IMG/VR virus record: IMGVR_UViG_3300047496_000183
Span: 1 to 39,618 of that record
DNA length: 39,618 nt
DNA from: a virus
Direction: 5' to 3' (one strand)
Made by a program: the position numbers and the translations under genes. The notes beneath the pieces were generated by a model. That model ran no database searches. It was not told where the DNA came from and worked only from the letters and a program-made list of their open reading frames with translations. This document shows, piece by piece, positions 16,577 to 24,104 of the stretch; the first letter of the stretch is position 1; each line of letters opens with the position of its first letter.

Positions 16577-16996
16577 TTAAAAGTCGTTAGCTACAAATCG
16601 ATGTATCTTTTCAGGTTTACCATCTTTTACAGCTAAAGTATTTGTGTTTGGATCGATGATATCTGATCGTCTTGCCAATCCTTCTCCTGCATTGACTTGA
16701 TCTACTAGTCCTTTCCAAACTTCATACACATGATCATGGTGAAATTCCCAAGTCTCTATAGGATAACCTGCTCCATGCGTGTAAGGGATAGCGAGAAGCT
16801 CGTTTTCTCCCCTACTATTTAGGTATCGGGCTTTCACCAGTTTCTTTCTATCTTCAATCTCTTTTTCCACTTTTGCCTTGTTAGCAACAGTCATATTAGT
16901 GAAGGCTTGGTCTGCTTTAACTGAGTTTGCAAATGAATTAATAAGACCGTGCTTTCTTCCACCTGGAAATACTCTTTCTAATTTAGGTGCAGTCAT
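16577..16996 (-). CDS. Conserved-looking small protein of the head-tail region
   Basis: The 139-residue protein (MTAPKLERVFPGGRKHGLIN) is basic and mixed helical. It contains KVEKEIEDRKKLVKARYLNS and GYPIETWEFHHDHVYEVWKG. I cannot name a family. Its position between the gp11-like adaptor and the capsid-associated protein suits a head-completion or tail-assembly factor. AAGGAA lies 3 bases before the ATG. The stop lies 53 bases upstream of the adaptor gene start, leaving a short gap with no clear hairpin. Confidence 0.6.
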   Translation of the reverse strand: MTAPKLERVFPGGRKHGLINSFANSVKADQAFTNMTVANKAKVEKEIEDRKKLVKARYLNSRGENELLAIPYTHGAGYPIETWEFHHDHVYEVWKGLVDQVNAGEGLARRSDIIDPNTNTLAVKDGKPEKIHRFVANDF

Positions 16997-17013
16997 AAGT
17001 TCCTTATATTATT

Positions 17014-18054
17014 TTAGTTATACAATGCTGCGTCGCCTTTCCAAATCTGATACAGAATCACATCGCCCGCTGATCCTGCTGGAGATAGAGTCCCGCCAGA
17101 TAGGAACATGTAGGGAGTTGATATCGGTGAATGGAATGGAGAGATCGTCACTTCATACCCAGTCTGCGCCCCTGTGAGGATGTTTTTCTGCGCACTTTGA
17201 CCTGCACTCGAAAGGGTAGGATAAGAACCACCCGTTGCAATCAGAGCAGAAGACGGGAACGCAAAGGCTGTAAATGCCGATGTATTGACGTTAACAGTGA
17301 TATTGTAAGCACCAATTGAACCAGACGCAGACACTCCGTTAATTGCGGTGATGACAGCTGTTTGCTGATTCAATTCTTCCATTCCAAATGCATCGGGAAT
17401 ACTAAAGTGGATCTTTTGACCTACTACGTAGTAAGGAGCAGGATCTATAGAGGTAGAGATGACTGCCTGTGCTCCTTGTGAAATCCCCGTTATGTAGAGG
17501 AATTCTGGTTCTACCGCTGCATAGGTAGAGAGAAACCTAGTGTTTCCTCCTGTTCCTGCTGACGCAAATCCGTTTGCTATAGTAGCTGGCAATCCAAGTA
17601 ACGTATACCCAGTGCCTGATACAGAAGAGATCTGGAATGGAATTCCAGCTGTTTGCAACATGCCCGTTGTATTGTAAATATTTACAATGTCGTTATTTGT
17701 GTAAGTGTTTACTTGAGACACAACCGCTGGGTTTGCATTGGTAATCGCTGTGATCGCGTTAGCAGCTGGACCAGTGGAGTAAGGGTATGTTTTCACATAC
17801 AAAAATCCGCCAGTTGTAATCAGGCTATAGTTCAGAGCATTTGTACTATTGGTTTTGCTCGTCATATAGGCGCTGTAATCTGCCATCCCTGGATTGGAAA
17901 ACCACTCGAACATCACTCCACGACCTGTAGTCTGAGTTGTGGCAAGTTGAGTGAGATTTTTAACCACGAAATAGTCAGCCGAACTCTGTACTGGAATCCT
18001 TTGTGAAGCTCCTGTAGAGGTAAAGGTCCCTTGAGTTAATATTGTAAAAGCCAT
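17014..18054 (-). CDS. Capsid-associated structural protein (decoration/FCCH-like domains)
   Basis: The 346-residue protein starts MAFTILTQGTFTSTGASQRI and then has VVKNLTQLATTQTTGRGVMF. It contains two or more beta segments of the kind seen in FCCH-type domains (QKIHFSIPDAFGMEELNQQT, AVITAINGVSASGSIGAYNI). It ends VILYQIWKGDAALYN. Lying directly after the major capsid gene, it is a plausible head decoration or cement protein, as in other N4 gp56-type phages where this neighbour is abundant in the virion. GAGGG precedes the ATG by 5 bases. The role is inferred from context. Confidence 0.65.
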   Translation of the reverse strand: MAFTILTQGTFTSTGASQRIPVQSSADYFVVKNLTQLATTQTTGRGVMFEWFSNPGMADYSAYMTSKTNSTNALNYSLITTGGFLYVKTYPYSTGPAANAITAITNANPAVVSQVNTYTNNDIVNIYNTTGMLQTAGIPFQISSVSGTGYTLLGLPATIANGFASAGTGGNTRFLSTYAAVEPEFLYITGISQGAQAVISTSIDPAPYYVVGQKIHFSIPDAFGMEELNQQTAVITAINGVSASGSIGAYNITVNVNTSAFTAFAFPSSALIATGGSYPTLSSAGQSAQKNILTGAQTGYEVTISPFHSPISTPYMFLSGGTLSPAGSAGDVILYQIWKGDAALYN

Positions 18055-18063
18055 TGTTCCCTC

Positions 18064-19032
18064 TTAAGAAGTTGTAACGTTTAATCCGGAGATCCAGTTT
18101 TGATTCGTAATCGCCCGAGCAAGCGCAAACTTGGCGTACATCTGAGCGTTTTGAGCCACACTAGAAACCACCCAATCGGGTCTCATCCCTACGCGAGCTG
18201 TGTAGGTGTTCTGTTCGACCTTGGTAAACGCTTCTAGGCCATACATAGGAATCCGGTAGATTGGATTGCCTAGTGTAGAAACCGTTGGAGCTATAATCCC
18301 TTTAGAAGATACAAAGCACCTAAAACGGGAAATGGAGCAGTATTCCTCAGGTCTTAACCCCTCTTGTTGTGGGTAAGCATTCTTGAGGATCACTCCTTGT
18401 ACGTTCTGTAGATCTGTAGTGACATTGGTGTGAGCGAGAGCTATGAATGCATCTCGGGTCGGTGATGTCGCAAACTTATCCATCGCGTCCACACTTTCCA
18501 GCATGGTTCGCGCGTCGTTTCCTAAAAGGATGCGCTCGATGTTGTTGCAATCCGCACGGGATATATTAGTTGGAGAATCTCCGTTATTTCCTCCATAAGC
18601 ATTAAGGTACGATGGGCTAGAAGCCAGAAGATCTCTCATTAGTAGATCTTCCTTTTCCCGAAGCCACTGACCTAAGAGCGCAATAAACTTCGTCATGACT
18701 TTGTCATTTTCGAAGAGTGTGACCTGCTCGTTTACGACCACAGTCTTGGCGTAAAGTTCGGTAGTTGCGTCTACGTCTGTACGGACAGGAATTTCAGGAG
18801 CCGGATCTATACCCGATCCATCTAGTTGACCACCATCTGTGTTGAGTCTTTCATAGCGACTCATACGAGTCGTTTTTCCCAGGTGAGCCTGAGCAGTATG
18901 TAAATCCGCTCCAAATGAATGGATCAGGTTAAACATTGGGGTTGACAATAGATCCTCACTCCACTGCAAAGGAAGCTCGGGGGACATATTGAAAATATTG
19001 GTGATGCCTGTAGAGGCAGTAACAGTTGACAT
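18064..19032 (-). CDS. Major capsid protein (N4 gp56 / P22 coat type)
   Basis: The 322-residue protein has the pattern of the N4 gp56-like branch of HK97-fold coats. It begins MSTVTASTGITNIFNMSPEL, followed by FGADLHTAQAHLGKTTRMSR. The segment TELYAKTVVVNEQVTLFEND is followed by a helix carrying LLGQWLREKEDLLMRDLLAS. Later come DAFIALAHTNVTTDLQNVQG and a C-terminal region with YGLEAFTKVEQNTYTARVGM. The order scaffold, capsid, decoration, adaptor, tail tube matches a podovirus head module. The gene has its own TTGACA-N17-TACTTGAAA promoter and a 5' leader of about 110 bases, fitting high expression. Confidence 0.82.
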   Translation of the reverse strand: MSTVTASTGITNIFNMSPELPLQWSEDLLSTPMFNLIHSFGADLHTAQAHLGKTTRMSRYERLNTDGGQLDGSGIDPAPEIPVRTDVDATTELYAKTVVVNEQVTLFENDKVMTKFIALLGQWLREKEDLLMRDLLASSPSYLNAYGGNNGDSPTNISRADCNNIERILLGNDARTMLESVDAMDKFATSPTRDAFIALAHTNVTTDLQNVQGVILKNAYPQQEGLRPEEYCSISRFRCFVSSKGIIAPTVSTLGNPIYRIPMYGLEAFTKVEQNTYTARVGMRPDWVVSSVAQNAQMYAKFALARAITNQNWISGLNVTTS

Positions 19033-19086
19033 GGGCGTTCTCTCAGTTCTGTATTTATCTGGTTGCGAAGCAGATAACGCGAACGG

Positions 19087-19109
19087 AGAGCGATCCCGTG
19101 TAACGCTCT
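19087..19109 (-). promoter_or_regulatory. Hairpin in the capsid mRNA leader
   Basis: AGAGCG (19087-19092) and CGCTCT (19104-19109) can form a 6-bp stem with an 11-base loop in the untranslated leader between the promoter (19151-19179) and the capsid ATG (19032). Leader hairpins often stabilise abundant late mRNAs; that role is inferred here. Confidence 0.4.
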
Positions 19110-19150
19110 AGGGAATTAGAAAAACAAAGTGTTTCGTTCTTCTATTTTTT

Positions 19151-19179
19151 CAAGTAAGGTATACTGTTTGAATTGTCAA
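19151..19179 (-). promoter_or_regulatory. Promoter of the capsid operon (TTGACA-N17-TACTTG)
   Basis: On the minus strand TTGACA (19179-19174) is followed after 17 bases by TACTTGAAA (the -10-like hexamer is 19156-19151). This is the same architecture as the adhesin promoter at 7672-7700. The plus-strand gene for the sigma-like protein starts at 19200. A plus-strand TTGTCA (19173-19178) overlaps this -35 element, so the two transcription units may be controlled together. Confidence 0.7.
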
Positions 19180-19199
19180 ATATTTTTTATATTTAAAAT

Positions 19200-19820
19200 A
19201 TGCATATTAAGAGAAAAAGAGAACCTGGATTAGTCACAGCAAAGTTTGAAAATTCCGATATTGACCTGAATGAATGTAATGAATTTATTAAAAACTGGAT
19301 GTGGTACGCATTAATTGTGTGTTCTGCCGTAGCTAAAATAAGAAAAATAACAGATAGGAATCTTTGTTTAAGTGCAGCAATGGAGGCTTGTTATGTGGCT
19401 TATTGCTGTCCTAATAGATTGATATTCCGTGATATAAAGTGTTTAATTCAATCTGAGTGTAAAAGATGTATTTACCACAGCATGATTCGTTTTGGACATA
19501 CTCCTGATAGGAAGAGGGTTTATTTCCCATCTCAGTGGGTAAGTCTTGAATATTTTCAGCTTTATTATAATAAACCTCATTTTGAACATTTAGACATGGG
19601 TTACTTACTAGACTCTCCAGTATTTACAGAATCAGAAAAGATTTTTATAAAATTATTTTTGAAAGGACATGACCCGATAGAAATATCAAAAATTACTGGA
19701 TATGGTAGTCGATGGGTTCATCAATGCTTTCAAAAGCTGAGAGGAAGATTTAAGGATTGCAAAGAGGTAGAATTTTTTCCAAAAGAAAAATGGGGAGCAA
19801 TCGGGCCTCGTAAAAAATAG
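19200..19820 (+). CDS. Sigma-factor-like transcription regulator (regions 2 and 4 suggested)
   Basis: In this 206-residue protein, residues 142-183 (FTESEKIFIKLFLKGHDPIE, then ISKITGYGSRWVHQCFQKLR) have the spacing of a sigma-70 region 4 helix-turn-helix. Residues 45-95 (DRNLCLSAAMEACYVAYCCP, then LIFRDIKCLIQSECKRCIY) can be aligned with the core-binding helices of region 2. The match is by eye and diverged. The gene is divergent from the capsid operon with an overlapping -35 region. No ribosome binding site precedes the ATG, and TAAAAT ends one base before it, so the mRNA may be leaderless. A late-gene sigma or another HTH regulator is possible. Confidence 0.55.
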   Translation: MHIKRKREPGLVTAKFENSDIDLNECNEFIKNWMWYALIVCSAVAKIRKITDRNLCLSAAMEACYVAYCCPNRLIFRDIKCLIQSECKRCIYHSMIRFGHTPDRKRVYFPSQWVSLEYFQLYYNKPHFEHLDMGYLLDSPVFTESEKIFIKLFLKGHDPIEISKITGYGSRWVHQCFQKLRGRFKDCKEVEFFPKEKWGAIGPRKK

Positions 19821-19826
19821 TTCATA

Positions 19827-20588
19827 CTATCCCTGCATCACCTTTCTCATTCTAGCCCAGTTATCCTTCTTCCTCTGATCAGACAGTATTGACGGAGCAC
19901 TATCGCCTGTCTCTGTGAGCCCTGGGATAGAGATAGAACGCGGTTTCTTGTCGTTTTGCTCCATTCTCCTCTCATCTTTCTTGCTCATAGGATTAGGAAT
20001 CGTCTTTTTGACAAATTTGTAGATTGCCAACCACTTATTCATATCGTTCTTAGCCGATTGAAACGCCTTGGACATCTCTGGCTCATGGAAATCGACGTAA
20101 TCTAGGTTCTCTTGGGTACACACTTCGTTGAAATCGGGGTGAACAGACAAGATTCTATCCCTAATAGAAGCCTGTTCGCGCGCTTCGGCTTCATCTCTCT
20201 CTATCTTTCTAACTCTTTCCAGCTCCGCGCGCACTAGATCCTGAACCCTCTTTTCTTGGAGTTCTTTTTCGTTTATATCAAGATCATCTGGGTTGTTTTG
20301 TTTCTTTAACAACGCTTCCATAGCAGCTTCCATAGCCTTGATCTGGGTTTCTTGCGCATGCCGCTCCCTTTCCCGAGAAAGTTTCTCTTGTTCCATTTCC
20401 TTCTCTCTATCGGCCATTCTCTTGCGCTCAGCTTCTCTTTCTTTGCGAAACCTACGAAAATTTACGGCTGACGGAGACTCATCAACACCTTCTTGAGGAT
20501 TTTGTTGATTGGAAACTTCTTCTTTGGTATCTATTTGCGGAGTAACATTTAAATTTTGTTCTTGTAAGGTAGGATCTGTATTAACCAT
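19827..20588 (-). CDS. Scaffolding protein
   Basis: The 253-residue protein is highly charged and almost entirely helical. A long Glu/Arg/Lys coiled coil spans about residues 45-140 (RRFRKEREAERKRMADREKE and following), and the basic tail ends DNWARMRKVMQG. It has a Gln/Asn-rich acidic start (MVNTDPTLQEQNLNVTPQ). This composition, and its place between portal and major capsid genes, is typical of capsid scaffolds that are removed during maturation. ATG 20588 is chosen because AGGA lies about 6 bases upstream; the frame is open to 20633, which would run into the divergent gene at 20620. Confidence 0.8.
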   Translation of the reverse strand: MVNTDPTLQEQNLNVTPQIDTKEEVSNQQNPQEGVDESPSAVNFRRFRKEREAERKRMADREKEMEQEKLSRERERHAQETQIKAMEAAMEALLKKQNNPDDLDINEKELQEKRVQDLVRAELERVRKIERDEAEAREQASIRDRILSVHPDFNEVCTQENLDYVDFHEPEMSKAFQSAKNDMNKWLAIYKFVKKTIPNPMSKKDERRMEQNDKKPRSISIPGLTETGDSAPSILSDQRKKDNWARMRKVMQG

Positions 20589-20619
20589 CTGATTTCCTAA
20601 TTTATTTTTTTTTAAAGGT

Positions 20620-20907
20620 ATGGAAGACAACACGCAAGCCGAAGCTCAAGACACTCATCGCATTAACAAAAAATCTATACAAGCAGATCTGGAACACTAT
20701 GCGAAGACAATGAAATACATGGGTGCAGATATTCCGATTCAATGTTTGTGCCTTCCTAAAGATCTCGAGTCTTTCCTCCTTAAAAGGAATTTTTTTAGAG
20801 TCTACGACTTACTGGACGACCGTTTTAAAAGCGTCAAAGGGCTTGGAAAGAAACGGGCAATCATTCTGGCTTCTAAACTTTATGATGTTTTCTCTATAGA
20901 GACTTGA
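20620..20907 (+). CDS. RNA polymerase alpha-CTD-like helix-hairpin-helix protein
   Basis: In this 95-residue protein, residues 41-92 (IQCLCLPKDLESFLLKRNFF, then RVYDLLDDRFKSVKGLGKKR, AIILASKLYDVF) follow the layout of the RNA polymerase alpha C-terminal domain. That layout is an LxLxxxxxxxLxxxxFxxxxDLL core ending in a helix-hairpin-helix with GLGKK. The N-terminus is polar. Such a protein could bind DNA or core polymerase partners. It is a plus-strand island between scaffold and portal. AAAGG sits close to the ATG. Its last 99 bases, encoding the GLGKK motif, are also the 3' end of the convergent gene at 20809-21378. A generic HhH DNA-binding protein is the alternative. Confidence 0.6.
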   Translation: MEDNTQAEAQDTHRINKKSIQADLEHYAKTMKYMGADIPIQCLCLPKDLESFLLKRNFFRVYDLLDDRFKSVKGLGKKRAIILASKLYDVFSIET

Positions 20908-21378
20908 CTTCTTGGATTCTTCGCGCGATAGATCGGTGATCTTCCACTGATCGCGAATCTTTTGGTGAAAATCTCTATTGTAAAAAGCATCACACCAATA
21001 CTTTGTCATCTTCCATACATCATCAACTAAGTCAGTGCTCGATATCACAGCCATTACAGCAGGACTTGGTAGCGACCATATCCTCTTCATCGAATCCAAT
21101 TTCTTTTCATACATACAAACCAATTGATTGGGACGAGGATCGGGCAAGAAGATATCTGCATAGAACTTTCTCCTTTGCAACCCCTTGATCAAGACATCTG
21201 TGCAAATCAACATAACAATAAAGAAATGAGGTTCCCCAATCTTACTAATGTGTGAATGGGCGCACTGTGTAAGATTTTCATACACCCCCTCCAAATCAGC
21301 CATAGCGATATCAAGAGGATCGTGAAAGCTAGTATCTTGACTCGCTTTAAAGCACTTTTCTCCTGCCGTGATCTTCAA
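20809..21378 (-). CDS. Hypothetical protein between portal and scaffold
   Basis: I recognise no family for this 189-residue protein. It is helical with several Cys and Trp residues (PHFFIVMLICTDVLIKGLQR, VDDVWKMTKYWCDAFYNRDF). The TTG start at 21378 is supported by AGGGAAG about 4 bases upstream and by an ATTGA overlap with the stop of the small gene upstream; ATG 21303 is the alternative. The last 33 residues are encoded antisense to the alpha-CTD-like gene and may be a recent extension. The position suggests a head-assembly role. Confidence 0.6.
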   Translation of the reverse strand: MKITAGEKCFKASQDTSFHDPLDIAMADLEGVYENLTQCAHSHISKIGEPHFFIVMLICTDVLIKGLQRRKFYADIFLPDPRPNQLVCMYEKKLDSMKRIWSLPSPAVMAVISSTDLVDDVWKMTKYWCDAFYNRDFHQKIRDQWKITDLSREESKKSSLYRENIIKFRSQNDCPFLSKPFDAFKTVVQ

Positions 21379-21539
21379 TGGTCTTCCCTGTTGATCGGTC
21401 TAAATGTCTTCGGACGATCTGCCGATTTTTTAGGGGAAAATGGATCTTTTACAATAAATCCCCCTTGACCAGGAGGTGGGTTGTAAGGCATTTCCCAATG
21501 TTCTTTAGTATTTGATTTATTTACAGATTCTTTTTTCAT
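21375..21539 (-). CDS. Small Pro-rich protein of the portal-scaffold interval
   Basis: This 54-residue gene encodes MKKESVNKSNTKEHWEMPYN, then PPPGQGGFIVKDPFSPKKSA, ending in RPINREDH. It lies in the 165 bases between two other tightly packed genes. Its TGA overlaps the downstream TTG start (ATTGA), and its own start is 4 bases after the stop of the upstream small gene. The tight coupling supports it as real. It has no membrane segment and no known motif. Confidence 0.6.
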   Translation of the reverse strand: MKKESVNKSNTKEHWEMPYNPPPGQGGFIVKDPFSPKKSADRPKTFRPINREDH

Positions 21540-21543
21540 TGAA

Positions 21544-21726
21544 TCAATACTTCATTTTATGTTTCTTAACATAATTAACCAAATCTCTATTAGATTTAGA
21601 TAGTTCTTCTGGGTTGCCCATCTCAGTAGGAGTATATTTCATTTTACATCCCTCTAGATCGCCTTGATTCTTCTCCCAGTGGTCTTTGGGTAATTGATTT
21701 CCACCACTTTTACGTTCACGTGCCAT
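21544..21726 (-). CDS. Small charged protein next to the portal
   Basis: The 60-residue protein is Lys/Glu-rich (MARERKSGGNQLPKDHWEKN, then QGDLEGCKMKYTPTEMGNPE). It ends VNYVKKHKMKY. It overlaps the portal 3' end by 11 bases and is followed by another small gene, so it is part of the head operon. The sequence has the look of a conserved short phage protein, but I cannot assign a role. Confidence 0.65.
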   Translation of the reverse strand: MARERKSGGNQLPKDHWEKNQGDLEGCKMKYTPTEMGNPEELSKSNRDLVNYVKKHKMKY

Positions 21727-23680
21727 AGCTTTGACTCCCTTGACTTTTTAACTTTTGAGTATCCATTTCTTGATTGTTTGTCAATTTAATCTGCTGCGCC
21801 AAATTAAATGATTTAGTTAGCGTCTCAATATCTAAATCTTCTAATTCGATCATCATCTTAACCAAATCTAGATCCGCCTGAGTTTTACTATGCTCTGCTT
21901 TAGACTCGATCTCTTGAATGCGCGCCGTTTTCTCAGCGGCAGAAGCCATATCGCTCTTAGACTTGGCATAAGCCGCCATGATCTTGGAACTTTGCTCTTG
22001 CTGTTGCTGTTGCATTTGGGCTTGTTGCATTTGCTGCTGTTGCTGTTGCTGCTGTTGCATAGATTGCAAGATCTCTTTCTTATTCGTGATAAAGGAAGCT
22101 TTTAAAATTTGCTCATCTAACCCCTCAATTCCAATCTCCTTGAAATGCAACAGCTGCTGCAATTCCATTTGTCTTTGAGAAGTGGTGTAATTTCCTTCCT
22201 CTACGGCTAACTGATATTTAATAGCTTCAATAGAAAAGAAACGGGGATCTGGTTCTCTACCCAAGATATTTCTTATCTTGCCTTTAGAAAAATTCTTACG
22301 GATTGACTCTCTCTCAATTTCTCCAAAGATGCGCTGCGAGTAATCTGCCTTATCTAAAACTGGTCTTAGAGTAATTAGTCCTGCTCCTTGTCTAAGCATA
22401 GCCAAAATCCCCGACTTATCATCAGTAGCTGCCCCCAGAAGCTCTTCGTTCACTCCAGAAATTTTGGTAATATCTTCAGCTAGGGAACGAGACAGCTCTA
22501 ACACAGACGGAGGTATCCCCTGAGGATCTAGTCGTTGAATTTCTTGGGGAAGATGACCTTTTTTGAGAGGAATTAAGCATCCGTTTTGGGTTTGTCTAAA
22601 TGCTTTGGGATCTACAACCACATCAATCGGGTAGATCCACGCGTTTTGTACTTGAGACTGCAATAGATCCATCTCGATGGTCTTGCGCATGTTGTACAAC
22701 CACTGAGGATCTCTCAGTCCTCTTATAACTCCCTGTATCCTTCCACAGTAAGATTGCAGATCAGGTTCGTGGTAACAGAGCAGCGGAACAAAAGGATAGC
22801 GGTCTATTGAAAGGAGGTTTGGGCCGTCGTAGAAAATCCTACCCCCAACAGCTATAACGAGCTTCACTGTAGGAATGTATGTTTTCTTAACCTTGAGCCA
22901 AGGCTGTTGCTGCAAGATCTGGCGCATTTGATCGTCAGCATCCTCATCCCCCTCATCTTCCCACTCGACCATTTCCCCAGACTTGGGGTCGATGATCATG
23001 GTAGCTTCCCTAGAATCTCTGTAATGGAACTCGTCTATAGATAAGAGTCGATTGACATCGGAATTGAGTAACTCGGCCTGCATGGGGAATCTTCCATCTT
23101 TCCCTATTTGAGCCTTAAGTCCATCTATCTCCTTCTCCCTCCCTCTAACGATATTCTTCGCCACCCTTCCACTGACCCACCTCCTCCTCCATAGCCCCGA
23201 GCAGTCAGATAAGTCTTGCTTTCTAAAATAGGGATCCATCAAAAAGTTTGGAAAATCAACCCTCTCTATTCCCAGATCGCCCGAGATAGCGTCATAGGTA
23301 TGGTCGATATACAAGTGAAGCAAGTTGATCCCAACATCCAATCCTCCCTCGAAAGCTTGACTAAAGTACTCCTGGAATCCATTCCTATCCTGTACCCACC
23401 TTAAGCACTCGTTGTAGTCGTCTGCTAATTGATCTCCGTCGTGTAAGGGAATGTTGATGGTGGACTTGCGATTCGATCTTTGATATCCGGCAATCATGTT
23501 GATATGACGTCGAATCAGATTGAGGTAGAAGCGGCGTGAGTTGTAAAATCCGTCGTTGTTTCCATTGCTAAACATGGACCAAAGAGATTGTTCTCCAGCC
23601 TTAAACCTTTTATCTATAAAAGCTTGTTGCCAAAAGACAGCCGCTTGCGGGTAGCAAGAATTGTAGAACTGATCCATCAT
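21716..23680 (-). CDS. Portal protein (P22/N4-like)
   Basis: From ATG 23680 the protein has 654 residues. It shows family features near the N-terminus (FWQQAFIDKRFKAGEQSLWS, LIRRHINMIAGYQRSNRKST), in the core (GGLDVGINLLHLYIDHT, FPNFLMDPYFRKQDLSDCSG) and later (RQGAGLITLRPVLDKADYSQ). A Gln-rich coiled coil sits at about residues 535-560 near the C-terminus. It forms the ring at the capsid vertex for DNA entry and tail attachment. The frame stays open upstream to the TAA just before 23785, encoding plausible residues (SSYASGNYVDPTDTGAKNRQ). No ATG, GTG or TTG occurs there; an ATC at 23761 follows AAGAGAG by 6 bases. The true start is therefore uncertain. Confidence 0.88.
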   Translation of the reverse strand: MMDQFYNSCYPQAAVFWQQAFIDKRFKAGEQSLWSMFSNGNNDGFYNSRRFYLNLIRRHINMIAGYQRSNRKSTINIPLHDGDQLADDYNECLRWVQDRNGFQEYFSQAFEGGLDVGINLLHLYIDHTYDAISGDLGIERVDFPNFLMDPYFRKQDLSDCSGLWRRRWVSGRVAKNIVRGREKEIDGLKAQIGKDGRFPMQAELLNSDVNRLLSIDEFHYRDSREATMIIDPKSGEMVEWEDEGDEDADDQMRQILQQQPWLKVKKTYIPTVKLVIAVGGRIFYDGPNLLSIDRYPFVPLLCYHEPDLQSYCGRIQGVIRGLRDPQWLYNMRKTIEMDLLQSQVQNAWIYPIDVVVDPKAFRQTQNGCLIPLKKGHLPQEIQRLDPQGIPPSVLELSRSLAEDITKISGVNEELLGAATDDKSGILAMLRQGAGLITLRPVLDKADYSQRIFGEIERESIRKNFSKGKIRNILGREPDPRFFSIEAIKYQLAVEEGNYTTSQRQMELQQLLHFKEIGIEGLDEQILKASFITNKKEILQSMQQQQQQQQQMQQAQMQQQQQEQSSKIMAAYAKSKSDMASAAEKTARIQEIESKAEHSKTQADLDLVKMMIELEDLDIETLTKSFNLAQQIKLTNNQEMDTQKLKSQGSQSYGT

Positions 23681-23775
23681 CTGTTGACGGTTCTTAGCTC
23701 CAGTATCTGTAGGATCTACGTAATTTCCCGATGCGTAAGATGATACTTGATAGGATCCGATGGGAGTCTCTCTTG

Positions 23776-23807
23776 TTGTCTTATTAGCTTAAGTACTAAT
23801 AAAACAA
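23776..23807. promoter_or_regulatory. Hairpin just upstream of the portal gene
   Basis: TTGTCTTATTAG (23776-23787) and CTAATAAAACAA (23796-23807) pair over 12 positions with one mismatch around an 8-base loop. No T-run follows, so it is not a standard terminator. It lies in the 142-base gap between the 23823-24104 gene and the first portal ATG and could be an mRNA processing or translation-control site. Confidence 0.5.
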
Positions 23808-23822
23808 TTTGAGAGCAATAGA

Positions 23823-24104
23823 TTAACAAGGGTAAGCGATAGAAGAGGCAACAATAGCGATTTCTAAATCGAAACCTTGAATCATAGATTGAGTAATAGC
23901 TTCTATTCGATAGAGGCAGTTTTCACGTAAATCTTTTCGGTCGATGCACTCAACCCCTGCCATGATGCTTCTAAAGAGAGACTGAATCACACAGGTTTTA
24001 ATATCATCGTCGAGCTGTTCAAACTTCATCCCATTATTAAATATGCATTCTTTAATGATAAAGTTATCTAGAGGAAAGGAGTTCAGCCAATTATCAATAT
24101 TCAT
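23823..24104 (-). CDS. Hypothetical protein coupled to the helicase
   Basis: The 93-residue acidic, helical protein begins MNIDNWLNSFPLDNFIIKEC and ends VASSIAYPC. No family is recognised. ATG 24104 is chosen because it overlaps the helicase stop as ATGA; the frame also opens at 24113. The overlap implies co-translation with the helicase and perhaps a partner role, but nothing in the sequence shows one. Confidence 0.6.
   Translation of the reverse strand: MNIDNWLNSFPLDNFIIKECIFNNGMKFEQLDDDIKTCVIQSLFRSIMAGVECIDRKDLRENCLYRIEAITQSMIQGFDLEIAIVASSIAYPC

Noticed and set aside
21978-22178. Cys-rich plus-strand frame at the portal poly-Gln region
   Set aside because: The Cys runs are the antisense reading of CAG/CAA repeats in the portal gene, not a metal-binding protein.
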